A stretch of DNA of 64,000 nt from Acephala macrosclerotiorum. Its lineage: Eukaryota; Ascomycota; Leotiomycetes; Helotiales; Mollisiaceae. The translations under genes were made by a program, and so were the position numbers. The number at the start of each line of letters is the position of its first letter. The first letter of the stretch is position 1. The DNA lies in NCBI GenBank assembly GCA_014904845.1, contig MU119219.1, positions 248,001 through 312,000 on the forward strand, read 5' to 3'. The notes beneath the pieces were generated by a model. It made no database searches. It was given only the letters and a program-made list of their open reading frames with translations, and was not told where the DNA came from. Positions 1-11,376 of this stretch are shown here, in pieces.

Positions 1-488
1 GTGGGGTGTGACGGGACACTTGTCTTTAGCTGTGCACAGTGCCAGGGTTCATGCACGCCAAGTACGAGCAATTGAAGAACTTAGCCGCCTATCGTAGGTA
101 AGGCTGTCCAATCCAAATTGTTGGCAACCCATGTGTCTATCGATTTTATGCTGCAAGATGAGTGATTGGGCCGGTATCCCCCATCTTGGTAATCACATGC
201 CAAGCCACACAATAAAGTTTGGGTCATTCAGCAAGGCTTCGGTCAGGGCGCAATCGTGATCTGGACTTCGAATTTGGTGCAGCCTCGCCAAAGCCTCGCT
301 TCACCGAGTTTCGTGGAAGGCCCAAAATTGCCACGCCTCGTTGGAACATTCTTCGTTCTATGACTCTAATTTCTGAACACCGACATTTCAAAACTATTCC
401 TCTCTTTCGGAGATCAATTGAAGTGTGTGATAGTCAATCCTGTAACCTGCGAATTTCACGATTCTAACGCGACTATCCTTGTGATGCA
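1..488. other. Upstream region without a recognised gene
   Basis: I see no convincing coding potential on either strand here. Short open stretches have no family resemblance. The 3' part presumably holds the promoter and 5' leader of the coiled-coil gene that starts at 489. Confidence 0.5.
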
Positions 489-2536
489 ATGCCAAACAGA
501 GAACAGATGGAATTGACGAGATACAAAAGTATGTACATACTTCTAGATATGTAGGCGATGATCACAATCAATTGACGGGCAATGCAGGTACAGAATCGGC
601 CCCGCCCTCTCCTTTGCAACCAGGACTGAAAAGAGGGAACATATTTCCACCAAGCGCGCATGCAAGATTCACAAAGTGGAAAAATAGGATCGGGGGAACC
701 TCTGGGAATAGTATTGAAGGAAAGGAGCAAGGAGGATCAAGGCCTGGTAGCAGACGAACGAGCTTGGATGTCGAACGCCCATTCATTCCCTCGCAAGCAA
801 TGCCAAACGCCACAGATTTTTCGAAATCTGTCTCAATCGTGTCCACAGCGACAGTAGAGATTGGCCCAAATCTTATGAAGCCTCTTCCATCTAGTCAATT
901 CCAAGATGCAGTGGAGTCGATCAGTGAAGAGAGAGGAGAGCCTCCGACGAGAGGGGAGGTACTACAAACTTCCAATGCTGGGACCACGAACGAGATCAAC
1001 TCACTACAGAAAAGCCTGAAGAGGGCGCAAATGGAAACGGCTGAGGCCCGAGAATTTAGCAGAAAACTTGAGGCAGATAAGAAGCTGCTTGAAGACAAGC
1101 TCATCCGGCACGGATTGACTATGAAAAGCGACCAAGGAGATCTGCGACGCCAGTACCAGGAAGCGGAGAAAACCAGATCGGAGATCTTCGAAAAGCAATT
1201 ATCAGATCAACAGGCATTAAAGTTCCAGCAGAGTCAGGACATTCTCAGAATCTCGAAAGAACGAGATGACCTCACGAGAAAGCTCGATCTGGCTAACCAG
1301 GATCTCAACGACTGGTTCGATAGGTACTCCAAGCTGGAGAGAGTTTCGCAGCAGCAACAGAGTCAAATATCTCTGCTTCGGACAGAGACAGATTCGCTTT
1401 CGAAGGACAATGCTGCATTGAAAAATCAAATAGCCGAATTGCAGGCTCAGTGTGAGGATCAGAAGGAACAATTACCAGACTTTGACCAGAGTCAGCCAAC
1501 AGCGGAACTCAACGCCCAAGCGCTGAACGCGGAGCTTGCTGTCTTACGGCCGGAGCATATGGAGGCAATCAAAGAAGTTGACCGACTTCGCGAGCAATTG
1601 AATCGTCTGCTGGAACAAAGGTTATCCGAAATTACGGTAGTAGACCCGTACTATTTTGATGACCCTTACTTCAAGAGACAATTCAGCTATTTGAGAGGCA
1701 GTATCAAGGAGCTTGCAAACCGCGCATTCTCGTCCGAAATTACCAATATTAAAAGGAAACTTCCTGAAGCGCTTGAACGGAGGCTGGAAGCCGTCTGCGA
1801 CCACTATGATTTGTACTTGAAATCAGCGGAACATCGACCCTCCTTTATTCAGGCATTCATCTGGGCGTTCCTTCTGAAGCACATATTCGGACAGAAGCTT
1901 TGGGAGCCATCGTCGGCGATGACAAATAGGATAGAGACGCAGAAGTTTCATACTAGCGTTGGTAAGTTAAACTCGGCCATTGAGGGATACCAAGAGGACT
2001 TACGGAAAGCAGGATATGATCCGGAACTGCGAAGACTTTTCCATCAACATAGATATGCTGCTGCGCGACATGCGGCCCCGAGAGGAACGGAAGCGCAGGT
2101 CATAGAATCGTGGGCGACGCAACGGATAGACCGTGCAATCAAAGATATTCGAGACAGCTTGGAGATGTGGTGCTCCCCAGCGATCTCGAAAGCCCAGTCA
2201 GGCGAGAAGTTGCGAAATATTCTAAAGTCGGCGGTGTCCCTGGACTTAACGATCCACCAGCAGAAGGCAGAATTCGAGATCTTTGGTGCCGCACAGCTCG
2301 TCTCTGTGTATAACCTGAAGACTCCGTATAATATTATATACACTCCAACCACGATGGAGGCTCGACTGGGGTCGGTTTCGGAGCGGGGCGATGAACAACG
2401 CGTCGAGCTTTTTATTACGCCGGTACTGATGAAGAGAGGCAATGCCGATGGGCAGGATTATGAGCGTAACATCGTTCTTGAAAAGGCAGAGGTAGATCTA
2501 GATCGCCCGCGGGGCAAGAGGTCGTTCTTTGGGTGA
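489..2536 (+). CDS. Coiled-coil protein with a conserved-looking C-terminal half, function unknown
   Basis: I read two exons, 489-528 and 588-2536. The long frame is open from 485 but has no ATG before the internal Met codon at about residue 77 of the open frame. An ATG at 489 followed by a GTATGT donor at 529 and a TGCAG acceptor ending at 587 joins the frame exactly, giving a 13-codon first exon and a protein of about 660 residues. The N-terminal 120 residues are Pro/Ser/Arg-rich and look disordered. Roughly residues 120-350 are charged heptad-like sequence rich in E, K, Q and L, consistent with a long coiled coil. The last 300 residues are mixed and helical, with an aromatic segment DPYYFDDPYFKRQF, and look globular. 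There is no signal peptide or membrane segment. I do not recognise the family; a cytoskeletal or scaffold role would be a guess. The short first exon is inference from splice signals. Confidence 0.75.
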
Positions 2537-3638
2537 TGAAGTGTTCTGTAGGAGAGAGTCGTTGAGATGTTCGAGGGTGGAAGAAGTACCACGAGCATGC
2601 CGCTTTAATTCTCACTCAAAGTCACAAAAGCGGCAAGGCGCTAGCAACATCAAGGTCCTCGCTGCTTCCTTTTATTCTATCATCGCCAATTTGAAAACGA
2701 CCCCATTCTGAGGTTTCTGTCATGATGCCCTCTTTTTGTTTTAATGTTCGCTTGAAGGCGATGGCCATATCAATGATCTTCTCTCCGTCACTCCGTGCCT
2801 AATCAATCTCTAACTAGCATCTCCTAGTAAGCGCATGAGGGTGTACGCGATGTCCTCAGTCACGCAGAAAATATGCCGTCTTGATAGAGAACGTAGACAA
2901 GTTGTCACTCGAAGCAGACTTAGTATCGCTCAGCTGTGGCGTCGATCTTCAGCCCCACGCGCCAGAATACTCACTCAGATATGTTGCTGCATATCACTTG
3001 GATGTATACAAGGCAGAGTAGTCACTTTATAAAGGTGAAGGAGCATCAAACCAGTAACACGTGCTATCCGACATTTCTCCAGCCTGTGGCGCGAGGAAGA
3101 CTTCTGCCCGCCTCAATAGTGTAGCTTGAGCCACGATTCACGATGCGTATAAAGGCATGCTGCAAGTCAACAGGCCAAGGCCTTGGACGTGGGAGACGGT
3201 GTGCATCATCCTGCCACCGGTTCTCACTCATGAGCCGCCTGTGGGACAAGAAGCACTCTGCGTCTGGGCTGCATCAACCATGAGCCTTCCTCACCATACC
3301 CTGCGCGTGCTTTTTGTTGATGCATGCTCAAAAACGCTTTGGATGAGAGATGTGGTCAACTGACGGAGCTACAATTGTTGCGACAATACTTTTGCTGATC
3401 AGCGGTAGCGATGCTTCAAATATTTGTTGGTACCTCTGTGTACCCATGCTATCCAATGTTCCATGCTAACAATCACTTTCAGATCCGAGGTATTCTAATT
3501 CTTCGAAATCGACTACCCCGCCCTCGACTTCACCGTCTCCCCAAAAACAACAAAGATAACGGCATCATAAACAGGCTTGAATGTCAGTACAAAATTCCAC
3601 ACCACGTCTTGGTAGCCTTAATAAAATACTCCTTGCAG
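2537..3638. other. Intergenic, nothing recognised
   Basis: No supported gene. The start or signal-peptide exon of the broken surface-protein gene that follows should lie near 3400-3638, and CTAAC plus TTCAG acceptor-like signals are present near 3466-3482. I could not assemble an open N-terminus. Confidence 0.4.
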
Positions 3639-5377
3639 ATTACCTCTTACACTCCTGCTACATGGTCATATATTGGAGATGGCCTCCTTGAAGCAAATAT
3701 GATAGGCGGACTTTCGGGTTACTACTCTGCCTTTATCTCTGAAGTCAGCAAGATGAATAACGATACTGCGTTGTTCGAGAAGGTCTTTGCGGGTAGCACG
3801 TTTTCCAGCCCAGCTGCGTCTTCATCATACATGACTCCTCCGTATTACGCAATGCAGTCTGAGAGGGAATTCTTGTGGGATACAGATGGAGATGCCGCAA
3901 TCAACTTTGCGGACATGATGACTGACGGATGTCTTTTCACGACTTGCACAAATCAGTACTTGTCCGAGTCATCAAAATTTGTATCGACGAAAGACATTGG
4001 CTTGTTCTACTATACAGCATCTGCCCCTTGTTGTGGTCAGTGCACAATTTTGCCCATGGAGTACAGCTTTCCTACTGGCCGATGTCTGCTCCAACACCGC
4101 CAGTTACTGAGCTTGTCGATGCTCAGAATCACACCTAGTAAGCCGAAATTCGAAAACCATTGCCATGGACATTTACTGCTTGAAAGTGTCTCCTCTCGTC
4201 TACGCTCGCTTCAGCGACGTCTACGGCTACAATGAATGTGGAGTTGTCGGCGGTATCTATAACATGATAGGCGGATACCTTCCTGGCTATCTTCGAACTA
4301 CGAGCATCAATCGGAACCTGACAGCAATCAACACCCAGGGGATGTGGACAACCATCAATTATGCAGATTTTGGACCGTAACTCCGACCCGATCCCAGTTT
4401 CCGTCCTCATGAGCTATCCTAATTTATGATCCGGGCGGTGTACGTGCATCAAGAACTGCCAGATTGACCCCTCGCTCGGAGTTATCACCAATCTCTGCAC
4501 ACCACAAATGTCCCTACCGAGCGATTTCACACCGTTACTCCCAGCCTGGTCGGCATGCGTCATGGGCTTCCTGGGAGTCTTTGATCCACCAGTTGCTTTG
4601 ACCCAACAGTCAGGTCTTAGTCCCAAAGACCACATCAATACCGCCAATTCCTCCTACCACAACTCCCCCAGCACAGCCAGTACAGACTCCCACTCAACCA
4701 CTTTGGACACCACTGCACAGTCTGAAACTACCAACCCTCCTCCTGTCTCCAGTTCTTCTTCCAACATTGTAGTGATCATAGGCTCCAGCTCAATCGCCGA
4801 CTCTGGGATCCCACCCTCAAGCCACCCAATAACAGCTCCAATTCTACAGCCCATAACACCCACAGCAGTGATTATCGGTACCCAAACCATCACTGCTGCC
4901 AATCAGCAAACGAGCATCAGCCCACTTCCTCCAACCACCAACTGCCAAACCATCACTGCGAATGCACAAGGAAATTATGTAGTCGGCACGCAGACAATAA
5001 CTCCCGGCTCGAGCTCCATCACCATTTTGAAACCTCCCATCGTCATCGCAGGTCAGACTGTCGCTGCAAATTCGCAAGGAAACTATGTAGTTGGCACGCA
5101 AACACTCGTTCCTGGTAGATCAGCGATCACGGTGAGTGAGACATAGATCTCGCTCGCGGCAGGAGCGAGCGACGTTGTGATAGTTGGGACTTCGGGAACA
5201 TCAACGACGAAGTTGGGGAATATAATTTTGGGCTTTGTTGGGGGCAGTCCAACATCGACTACGACAATGGGCGCTCCAGCGCAGTATACTGGTGCTGCGA
5301 CAAGAGGGGTGGTGATAGCAGGGTCGAGGATGCTGGCTGTGATTGCTGGCTTAGTGTGGGGCATTCTTTTTTTCTGA
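3639..5377 (+). pseudogene. Broken GPI-type serine/threonine-rich cell-surface protein
   Basis: The frames together describe a secreted fungal surface protein. There is an N-terminal domain (from a likely acceptor TTGCAG ending at 3638) with the motif CCGQCT, then a linker reading YWPMSAPTPPVTELV, a Cys-containing domain, and a Ser/Thr/Pro-rich region. That region carries repeats of the type GTQTITANAQGNYVVGTQT (about 4876-5110), and the C-terminus is hydrophobic and GPI-signal-like (to 5377). The frame moves between the CCGQCT part and the YWPMSAP part (about 4050-4060). It moves again around 4138-4190, where a GTAAGC intron could be involved but does not restore frame. It breaks once more between 4380 and 4440 with a TGA. 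The repeat region continues in frame through a TAG at 5144-5146, where relatives of this repeat type read on into a SGTPISLAPGASDVVVG-like segment. The family is involved in wall and surface functions, with exact role unknown. Sequencing indels are an alternative to true decay. Confidence 0.6.
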
Positions 5378-5595
5378 CTAGACGAGAAATGACAATGTTA
5401 TGATAATGGTAATGTATTGACGATTTTTGTTTCTTGAAGGTCACGAATTTTCCTGAAGATGTACTACTGATGATGTAAAGAATAACTCGAGCCAATGTCC
5501 TAGCTGTACGGGGAGAATCAGTCCTCGCTTTCACCTCTTCAGACCATCGGTCGCTCTTGCCCGAAATATCTGAGTTGGTTGTACCTGTATCCTCT

Positions 5596-5601
5596 TATAA
5601 A
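5596..5601 (+). promoter_or_regulatory. TATA box and pyrimidine-rich leader of the APH-fold kinase gene
   Basis: TATAAA lies about 135 bases before the ATG at 5737. It is followed by a long CT-rich tract (about 5617-5665), a common arrangement around fungal transcription starts. Confidence 0.4.
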
Positions 5602-5736
5602 CCCACAACTGCACTTCAACTTCTTCTTCATCACCTTCTTTTTCCTTTCTCCTCTTCAATACTTTGAATTTCACAACACACGTTTTGGATTCACACATTC
5701 TTCATCATCCACATCCGATCGATATTCTTTGCAGCA

Positions 5737-7285
5737 ATGTCATTAGCAGAGGCCAATATTGTGCGCTTCAATTTTGAAGCTTTCCTCTCCAAGATCGATC
5801 CTAAACAAAAATATGCAATCCAAGTCCTGACAGGTGGTCGAGTCAATCTCACTGTGCGAGCAACGAAGATTGCATATTCTCAATACACCCGCTTTCGGAG
5901 TCGCTTTCCAGACCATAAGTCCCTGATCTTGAAATACGCTCCTCCATACATTGCGACGATTGGAAAATCAGCGCCATTCTCGCCGGGTCGCCAGGTATGT
6001 CATATGTTCTCAGCTGTACCAGGACATTGAGATGCTGATGATTAGTACCGCAGCTTGTAGAAGCGCGTGCGCTCGATCGATTCCGACGTCCGGACGGAAG
6101 CCTCTCCCAACTCAAACATTCCGAAGGAATCAATGTCCCAATACTCCTTCATTACTGTCCCAACGACCGCGTTCTAGTTCTTGAAGATTTAGCGCCCTTG
6201 GTGACATTGTACGAATATTTCGAAGACATTCCAAGTTCTCGCGATGATGGCGGCGGGAGAGCGGAAGCCCTGCGTGCGAATTCCATCGGCTCGAAGATAG
6301 GGAGATTTTTCTCCAGTCTGCACTCTTCAACAACGCGAGAACTCGTCAGGAAGTTCCCTCAATGTACCACATACAGTGGGACATCTGATTCCCGCGATTT
6401 CTCTGGCCAAAAGCTTCCTGACTTGGTCAGTCCTCTTACCAACGAGCTCATCCTTCAGAAGGTGGTAAGTCCAGTCGAGGTTCGCCTAGCCGAAGTATTT
6501 TCTCCTGGCACTTGTCAGAAACTCTACCAACGAGTATTGTCCGACGACCAACGGGTCACTCTGATGGGAGAGCAGTGCTTCGTTTTGGGTGACTTCAGAC
6601 CGGATGCAATCCTTCTCGAAGGACCAGATAGCGAATCAGAGGAGATTGGTAAGCCCATCCCCTCGCAGGAATATTCCCGTTTCCCCTCTGTTTTGAGAGT
6701 TCTGAATGTCCCGAGGCTCCTGGGACATTTTATTCTCCTCTTTGATGTGCTTGAAATGAGAATACTGACACCGAGATCTTGGGTGTAGGTGTCGTCGATT
6801 GGGAATTCTCTGGCCTAGGACGAGGACCCAACGGAGATATGGCACAATTCCTAGCCATGCTACACCTACTCTTGATGGCGGCTCGACCTCGCAGTCAACG
6901 ACTCTCTGCTTTAAGATCATTCATCGAAGGGGTTTGTGAGACATACAGCGCCTTTAATTCGACATGGTTTGCGGTGCAGAATCGAGGGCTGCTCAGCAGA
7001 ACAGGTGCACTTCAAGACAAAAAACAGCGCGAGGTTCTCGAGATCTTTAGGTCGGCCTTCATTCTGCATGGACGAGAAATGATCAACAACGCTCATGACT
7101 GGCATGATCCGACCAACAAGCCCAAGGACGAACTTTTGAAGGAAATGGTTACGACAGGAGCTTGGTATCTGGAAAGGGCGGGAGACACTGTGGAGGAGAT
7201 GCTCGATTCTGCGAATGTGGAGAAGCTTCTGAAGGAGGATGGTCGCATTATGTTGCGTCTCTTCGGATTGATCGATTCAACGTAA
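5737..7285 (+). CDS. APH-fold (aminoglycoside phosphotransferase-like) small-molecule kinase
   Basis: Three exons fit: 5737-5994, 6054-6648 and 6789-7285, giving 449 residues. The introns have GTATGT and GTAAGC donors and CAG/TAG acceptors, and the phases match. The fold is that of phosphotransferases acting on small hydroxylated substrates. A nucleotide-binding N-lobe is followed by the hinge motif LVLEDL (about residue 130). The catalytic loop reads VLGDFRPDAILLEG (about residue 264) and the metal-binding motif GVVDWEF (about residue 285). In the classical HGDxxxxN loop the His and the Mg-coordinating Asn are present; here these positions are Leu and Ala. Methylthioribose kinases also lack that Asn, so a specialised kinase of that branch is possible, as is a pseudokinase. 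The product is likely cytosolic because there is no signal peptide. The substrate cannot be read from the sequence. Confidence 0.85.
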
Positions 7286-8074
7286 GGGTTTGATTCTACA
7301 CTTGTTTAGGCAGGCGAAACCTCAAATTATTCTTATGTCAAGTAGATTTAGCGAGAAGGTTGAGTATCGTACCATACAGCCTAGAATTGATATTCTGGTC
7401 ACTAAAAGTCAGGGGATTTGTGGCTTTTGCCCCTCCAATACCCCACACTCGTTAGTACACAACATTTTCCTCTCCCCTGTTTTTGCTGAATAACTATGAA
7501 TAATATAAATTTTATACTTCATGTTTGCTTGAATCAATGTCCGCATTCAGAAAGACTCGATCTCCTTGGTTTTGTCATATTTCGAGTGGTCGAAGCATCA
7601 CTCCTGGATTCACTACCTTCCTCTGAGCGACGCCCCTTTATCATCTTCGCTTATCTGCAATACCACACCTTTGTTCATCCATCATATTACTCCGGGAACA
7701 TCTCATTCTCATTCGGTGCTTCACTTTCGCATTTCTTACCGTGTTATTCGCTGTAGGTTTCCAGACTGTCGGCCTGAATAGAGTCAAGAGTGAGATTCAC
7801 CAACCAGCAATACCCGTTCTTGGTTAGGGTCAATTATGGTTACAGCAAGAAGTAAGCATCACATCAGTACATTCTGTGATACCTGGACTTTGTTGGGAGG
7901 GTATATAGCCGGATGTTCCTGCATAGGAAAGAGGCTTCGTGATAATTTTGTAGGTTTTTGCGATCGTTGTCCTGCTTCTCTCGAGTTTGCCACAAACTTT
8001 CTAACCGCACTTGGAGCCTTCGACAACATGAAAGACTGTAAGTGAATTTAAATTTCATTGTCCAATCTTGAGTG
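7286..8074. other. Intergenic, nothing recognised
   Basis: Several open stretches occur but none resembles a known family. A short upstream exon of the following synthetase-like gene could lie near 7836-8040; I could not support it. Confidence 0.4.
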
Positions 8075-9221
8075 ATGCCTAGCAAAGCAGACTTGATCAT
8101 TTTTACACATCTAGACTCGAAAGAAATCATCTTTCCAAAAAAGGGCTCAATGAAGCAATGGGAAGATCTCATCTCCCTCCACAGCCCAGAATTCATCTGG
8201 CTCCGCTTCATGCCACCATGCGGCATGGTATGTGCGATGATGTTCCCTACCAAATTCTTCTCATACCTCCTCGAAAAAGGAGAAAGAGTCGGTCTCACGA
8301 ACGCAGTAAACCATGCAATGAGACACGGCCACATTGCTGCAGGCGGCCCGACGACAGGAATGATGTATCTTGAACCTGATTTGGGTTCTGCTTATTTGTT
8401 TCCGAGTCCTGGAGCGAGGAGACTTGAGATTATATCGAGTTTCGTAGAGAAAGATAGCCGACCTTATGAGACGTGTGCGAGGAGTATGCTTGGGAGTTTT
8501 GCTGGGAGGTCGAGGAATGAGTATGAGTTGGGTATTCTGCTCGAATTTGAGATCGAAGTGGTTTTTATGAAACCTACTGGCGGGACAATGGGAGTTTGTT
8601 CTTCCTCCGAAGAGCCCGGCGGAGGCTGTCGATATGTTGGTTAGGGCAAGAGAGGCGATTGCTATCGTAGCAGAGCAGCATAGATTGAGAGCTACTTTGC
8701 ATCCACGACCATGGGCAGACCAGGCTGGAACGGGGGCTCATGTCCACATTTCTGCCACGCCGGTTGAAAACCCTGACGCGAGGAAGTCGGAAAGCTTTTT
8801 TACGGGCATCATGAAGCATTTGCCGTCCATTTCGCCTTTCTTGCTACCACTAGATGATAGTTACCAACGCGTGACGGCAGGTATCTGGAGCGGAGGCGAA
8901 CACGTTTGCTGGGGATGGGAAAACAAGGAAGCACCTCTTCGTCGCGTCACAAAAGCCATGTTCGAGCTGAAGATGGTATGTGGGACTGCAAATCCATATT
9001 TGGCGATGAGTGCATTGTTGGCGAGTGCTTTGGATGGCGTTGAGAAGCAACTCCCTCTCATGGGAGGAAGTGCTCCAAAGCCAGCGGCAGATCTGACGGA
9101 GAAGGAGCGAGAACAGCTTAAGATTACAACGAAGTTGCTGAATAATATCGAGGATGCCGTCGAGCTTCTTCGAGAAGATGAAGCGATTTGTGATCTGTTA
9201 GGTGAGACGGTGTCAGCGTAC
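8075..9221 (+). pseudogene. Glutamine-synthetase-like enzyme with internal deletion and truncated end
   Basis: The first part, 8075-8583 from ATG CCT AGC, carries the N-terminal beta-grasp and early catalytic regions of the glutamine synthetase fold (type I-like, FluG/gamma-glutamyl-amide group): FIWLRFMPP, GPTTGMMYLEPDL and YELGILLEFEIEVVF. The frame then changes abruptly at about 8580-8590 to GQWEFVLPPKSPAEAVDML, continuing with RATLHPRPWADQAGTGAHVH and AGIWSGGEHVCWGWENKEAPLR. In intact relatives about 50-60 residues separate these two blocks. They are absent here and no intron could hold them. The frame after the junction would also be shifted relative to the first block. The C-terminus departs from family sequence after LLGETVSAY (about 9221), where the antisense end of the dynamin-like gene begins. 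The active enzyme would ligate glutamate to ammonia or an amine using ATP; this copy is unlikely to work. Confidence 0.75.
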
Positions 9222-11376
9222 GACCAAGTTCCGCTGCACGACCTGAACGAGTACATTGTCAATGTAGGTCTCCCGGCATTTCTTGTGATTTGTCAGCATA
9301 TGCTTGTATGTGAACCTTAGAAGGAAATGGAGGAGGTATTACCTTGTACATTATCATCATGTTGTGGAGAATCTTTAATGCATTGACTCGACTGACCCTC
9401 TCCAGTTCGTCAAACTCCTCCTTCGCCTGTGTCCCCAATTTTCCTGGACTAGCGTTCCCTTTTAGAGGGGTGCTCTGTTTGGATGGTACCTGAATTTTGA
9501 GATCATCTGCCAGTGTTTTCACCATTTCGCCCATCAGCTCCCGATTCCCCATCCACATGCTTGGATTCATGCTTAAGAAAGCCTCTCCTCGGTCTTCCTC
9601 TATCAGTTCAAGGGCCGCAAGAGCATTTTTCTTGCGCTCTTCAAGTTTCCCCCGTATTTCATGCATCATGAATCTCTGGACTAAATCAGCATCTCTTATG
9701 CTGTACCGAAGAGCATGGCTGGCAAAATTTACACAACAACCATGGCATGTCTCAACATAGCTCGTAGCCAATGTGTTCCAGGGGTCGGAGTATTCTTGAA
9801 ACAGAAGCTGGACCCTATCAGTATTGAATTCACCGGGGTGAAGACCTGACTGGGTTCGACGAAGCAGGTCCAGCATTTGGCTTACTTCTTTGGATTTGGG
9901 GTCATTGGGCAATTTCTCGTCTGGTTTCCACCTGAAAACTCCTGAATTGTGTCCCTCGGACCGCATCTTCTCTGCGAAAACTGTGCCATGGTCCACAATT
10001 TTAGATCGAAGCCATTCGGGACCGTCCCTCGAGATTGTGAAGAAGCCTTTCTGAGTATAGTTGCCGGAAGAAGCCTGGTAAGCCAGATTGCGGAGCGTGT
10101 AGATGATATTGTCTACTTCCCTACGCTGCTTTTTGGGGTCTTTCTCCTCATGCTCATCAATCTCTTTCTTCCGTCTTTGGAGACCAGCTTGGATACTATT
10201 GTATATAGAATCGATTTGGCGCACTGCGGCATCGGACAGAAGGGATATTAAACGTTCCCTGAGGTTTGCCACGCCCCAACTTCTGGTGCTATAGAGCTTG
10301 AACCAACCATTTTTCATTTTCTTGGAATTGCCGAGTTCTTGGGAATTTGGTGCTAACCGGGTCTGATCTCCAAAAAATTCACGCTCTCGCTCATCCCTAT
10401 CGTTGAGTGTTTTGTGGTGGGTGTCTTGTTTGATCTGGTGGGAGCTACGATTAAGCAAGACGTGGGAACCCATCTTGAACCAGCGCGAAGTGGCAGGATT
10501 CAATATTTCTTGCACCCAGGCGTTCTCCAGCTCGCTGCTTGGGCTCGTCATGTCTGGTTTGGTGATGATTCCGAACGTTCTAAGGCAGTCTGGGTCAAAC
10601 TCCTGTGCTATTTTCAGTATTTCATGTGTCTCAGGGTCGTTCACAGCATCAACCACGGCTAGGATCAAGGCTGTATCATTTTCGACATATCGCCGCGTGA
10701 CTTGTTCCAGGAAATCTGTGTCTCCAACGGCAGTGAGTCCAGGGAGATCAATTAACGTAAGACCTGGATCACCAATGCTCGGTCGAGGATCCAGGAAGTG
10801 GTACTCTATGCTCAACACATAAGGAGAAAACTTCTTTTCCTTGGATATTCCCATGACTTTGTTCGCTTCTGCTATGATTTGAGTAATCTCGGTATGTTTT
10901 CCCAACTCCTTTTCCTTGGCTTCATCCCTGCCGTCCTTGCTGTTCTGTACTGTCGATCGAAAGCGAACTTTGCTTTTGATATAGCTTTCCTTTTCATCTG
11001 GAAAGAGTCGAATTCTTTCTCAAGCTTGATTATTACATGGCCTTCCATTTAGGATCAGATATACATACTCGATAACAAACCTAGTACAAGGGCCACCATC
11101 TCCTTTGGGAAATTCTAAGCCGGTGATAGCTTCCAAAACGGACGATTTTCCCGATGACTGCTTCCCACACATGACAAGCTCCGGTGCGTCGATATCCTGG
11201 CTAATATTGCACTGGCGAATCTTTTCAAGGATTTCGAGGATCTTTCTTTTTGTCTCGTCGAGAGGGAATGTGAAGGGAGGTGTCGCAGGCACCTGCGGAA
11301 TACTGCTAGCCTTGTCGTCGAAATTTGAAGCAGGCTCGGTACTTCCGGCACCTTGTTTGTTGCGTGGCTCCTCCAT
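9213..11376 (-). CDS. Dynamin-like GTPase, C-terminus shortened
   Basis: The ATG is at 11376. The first exon holds the P-loop GKQSSGKSSVLEAITG and GGPCTRF. The long second exon (about 11010 down to 9343) holds G3 DLPGL, G4 TKPD, and the middle/stalk domain. An intron 9282-9342 (GTAATA donor, GCTGAC branch, CAAG acceptor) joins MMIMYK to a 23-codon last exon. That exon reads like the GTPase effector domain, ETYIDNVLVQVVQRNL, and stops at 9213-9215. Fungal relatives normally continue past this point; here the following antisense sequence belongs to the synthetase-like gene. The junction between exons 1 and 2 (about 11005-11070) did not give a clean phase, so a small lesion or an unusual intron is possible. 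Dynamins of this fungal class self-assemble and remodel membranes. Whether this copy is functional is uncertain. Confidence 0.75.

Noticed and set aside
5129..5159. A 31-nt GTGAGT...GCAG intron that would remove the TAG of the surface-protein gene
   Set aside because: It is too short for a fungal intron and removing it shifts the frame (31 is not a multiple of three).
9259..9342. Direct read-through end of the dynamin protein (ending in GDLH)
   Set aside because: Reading through the intron gives unrelated residues, whereas splicing with a clear GCTGAC branch point recovers the conserved effector-domain end.
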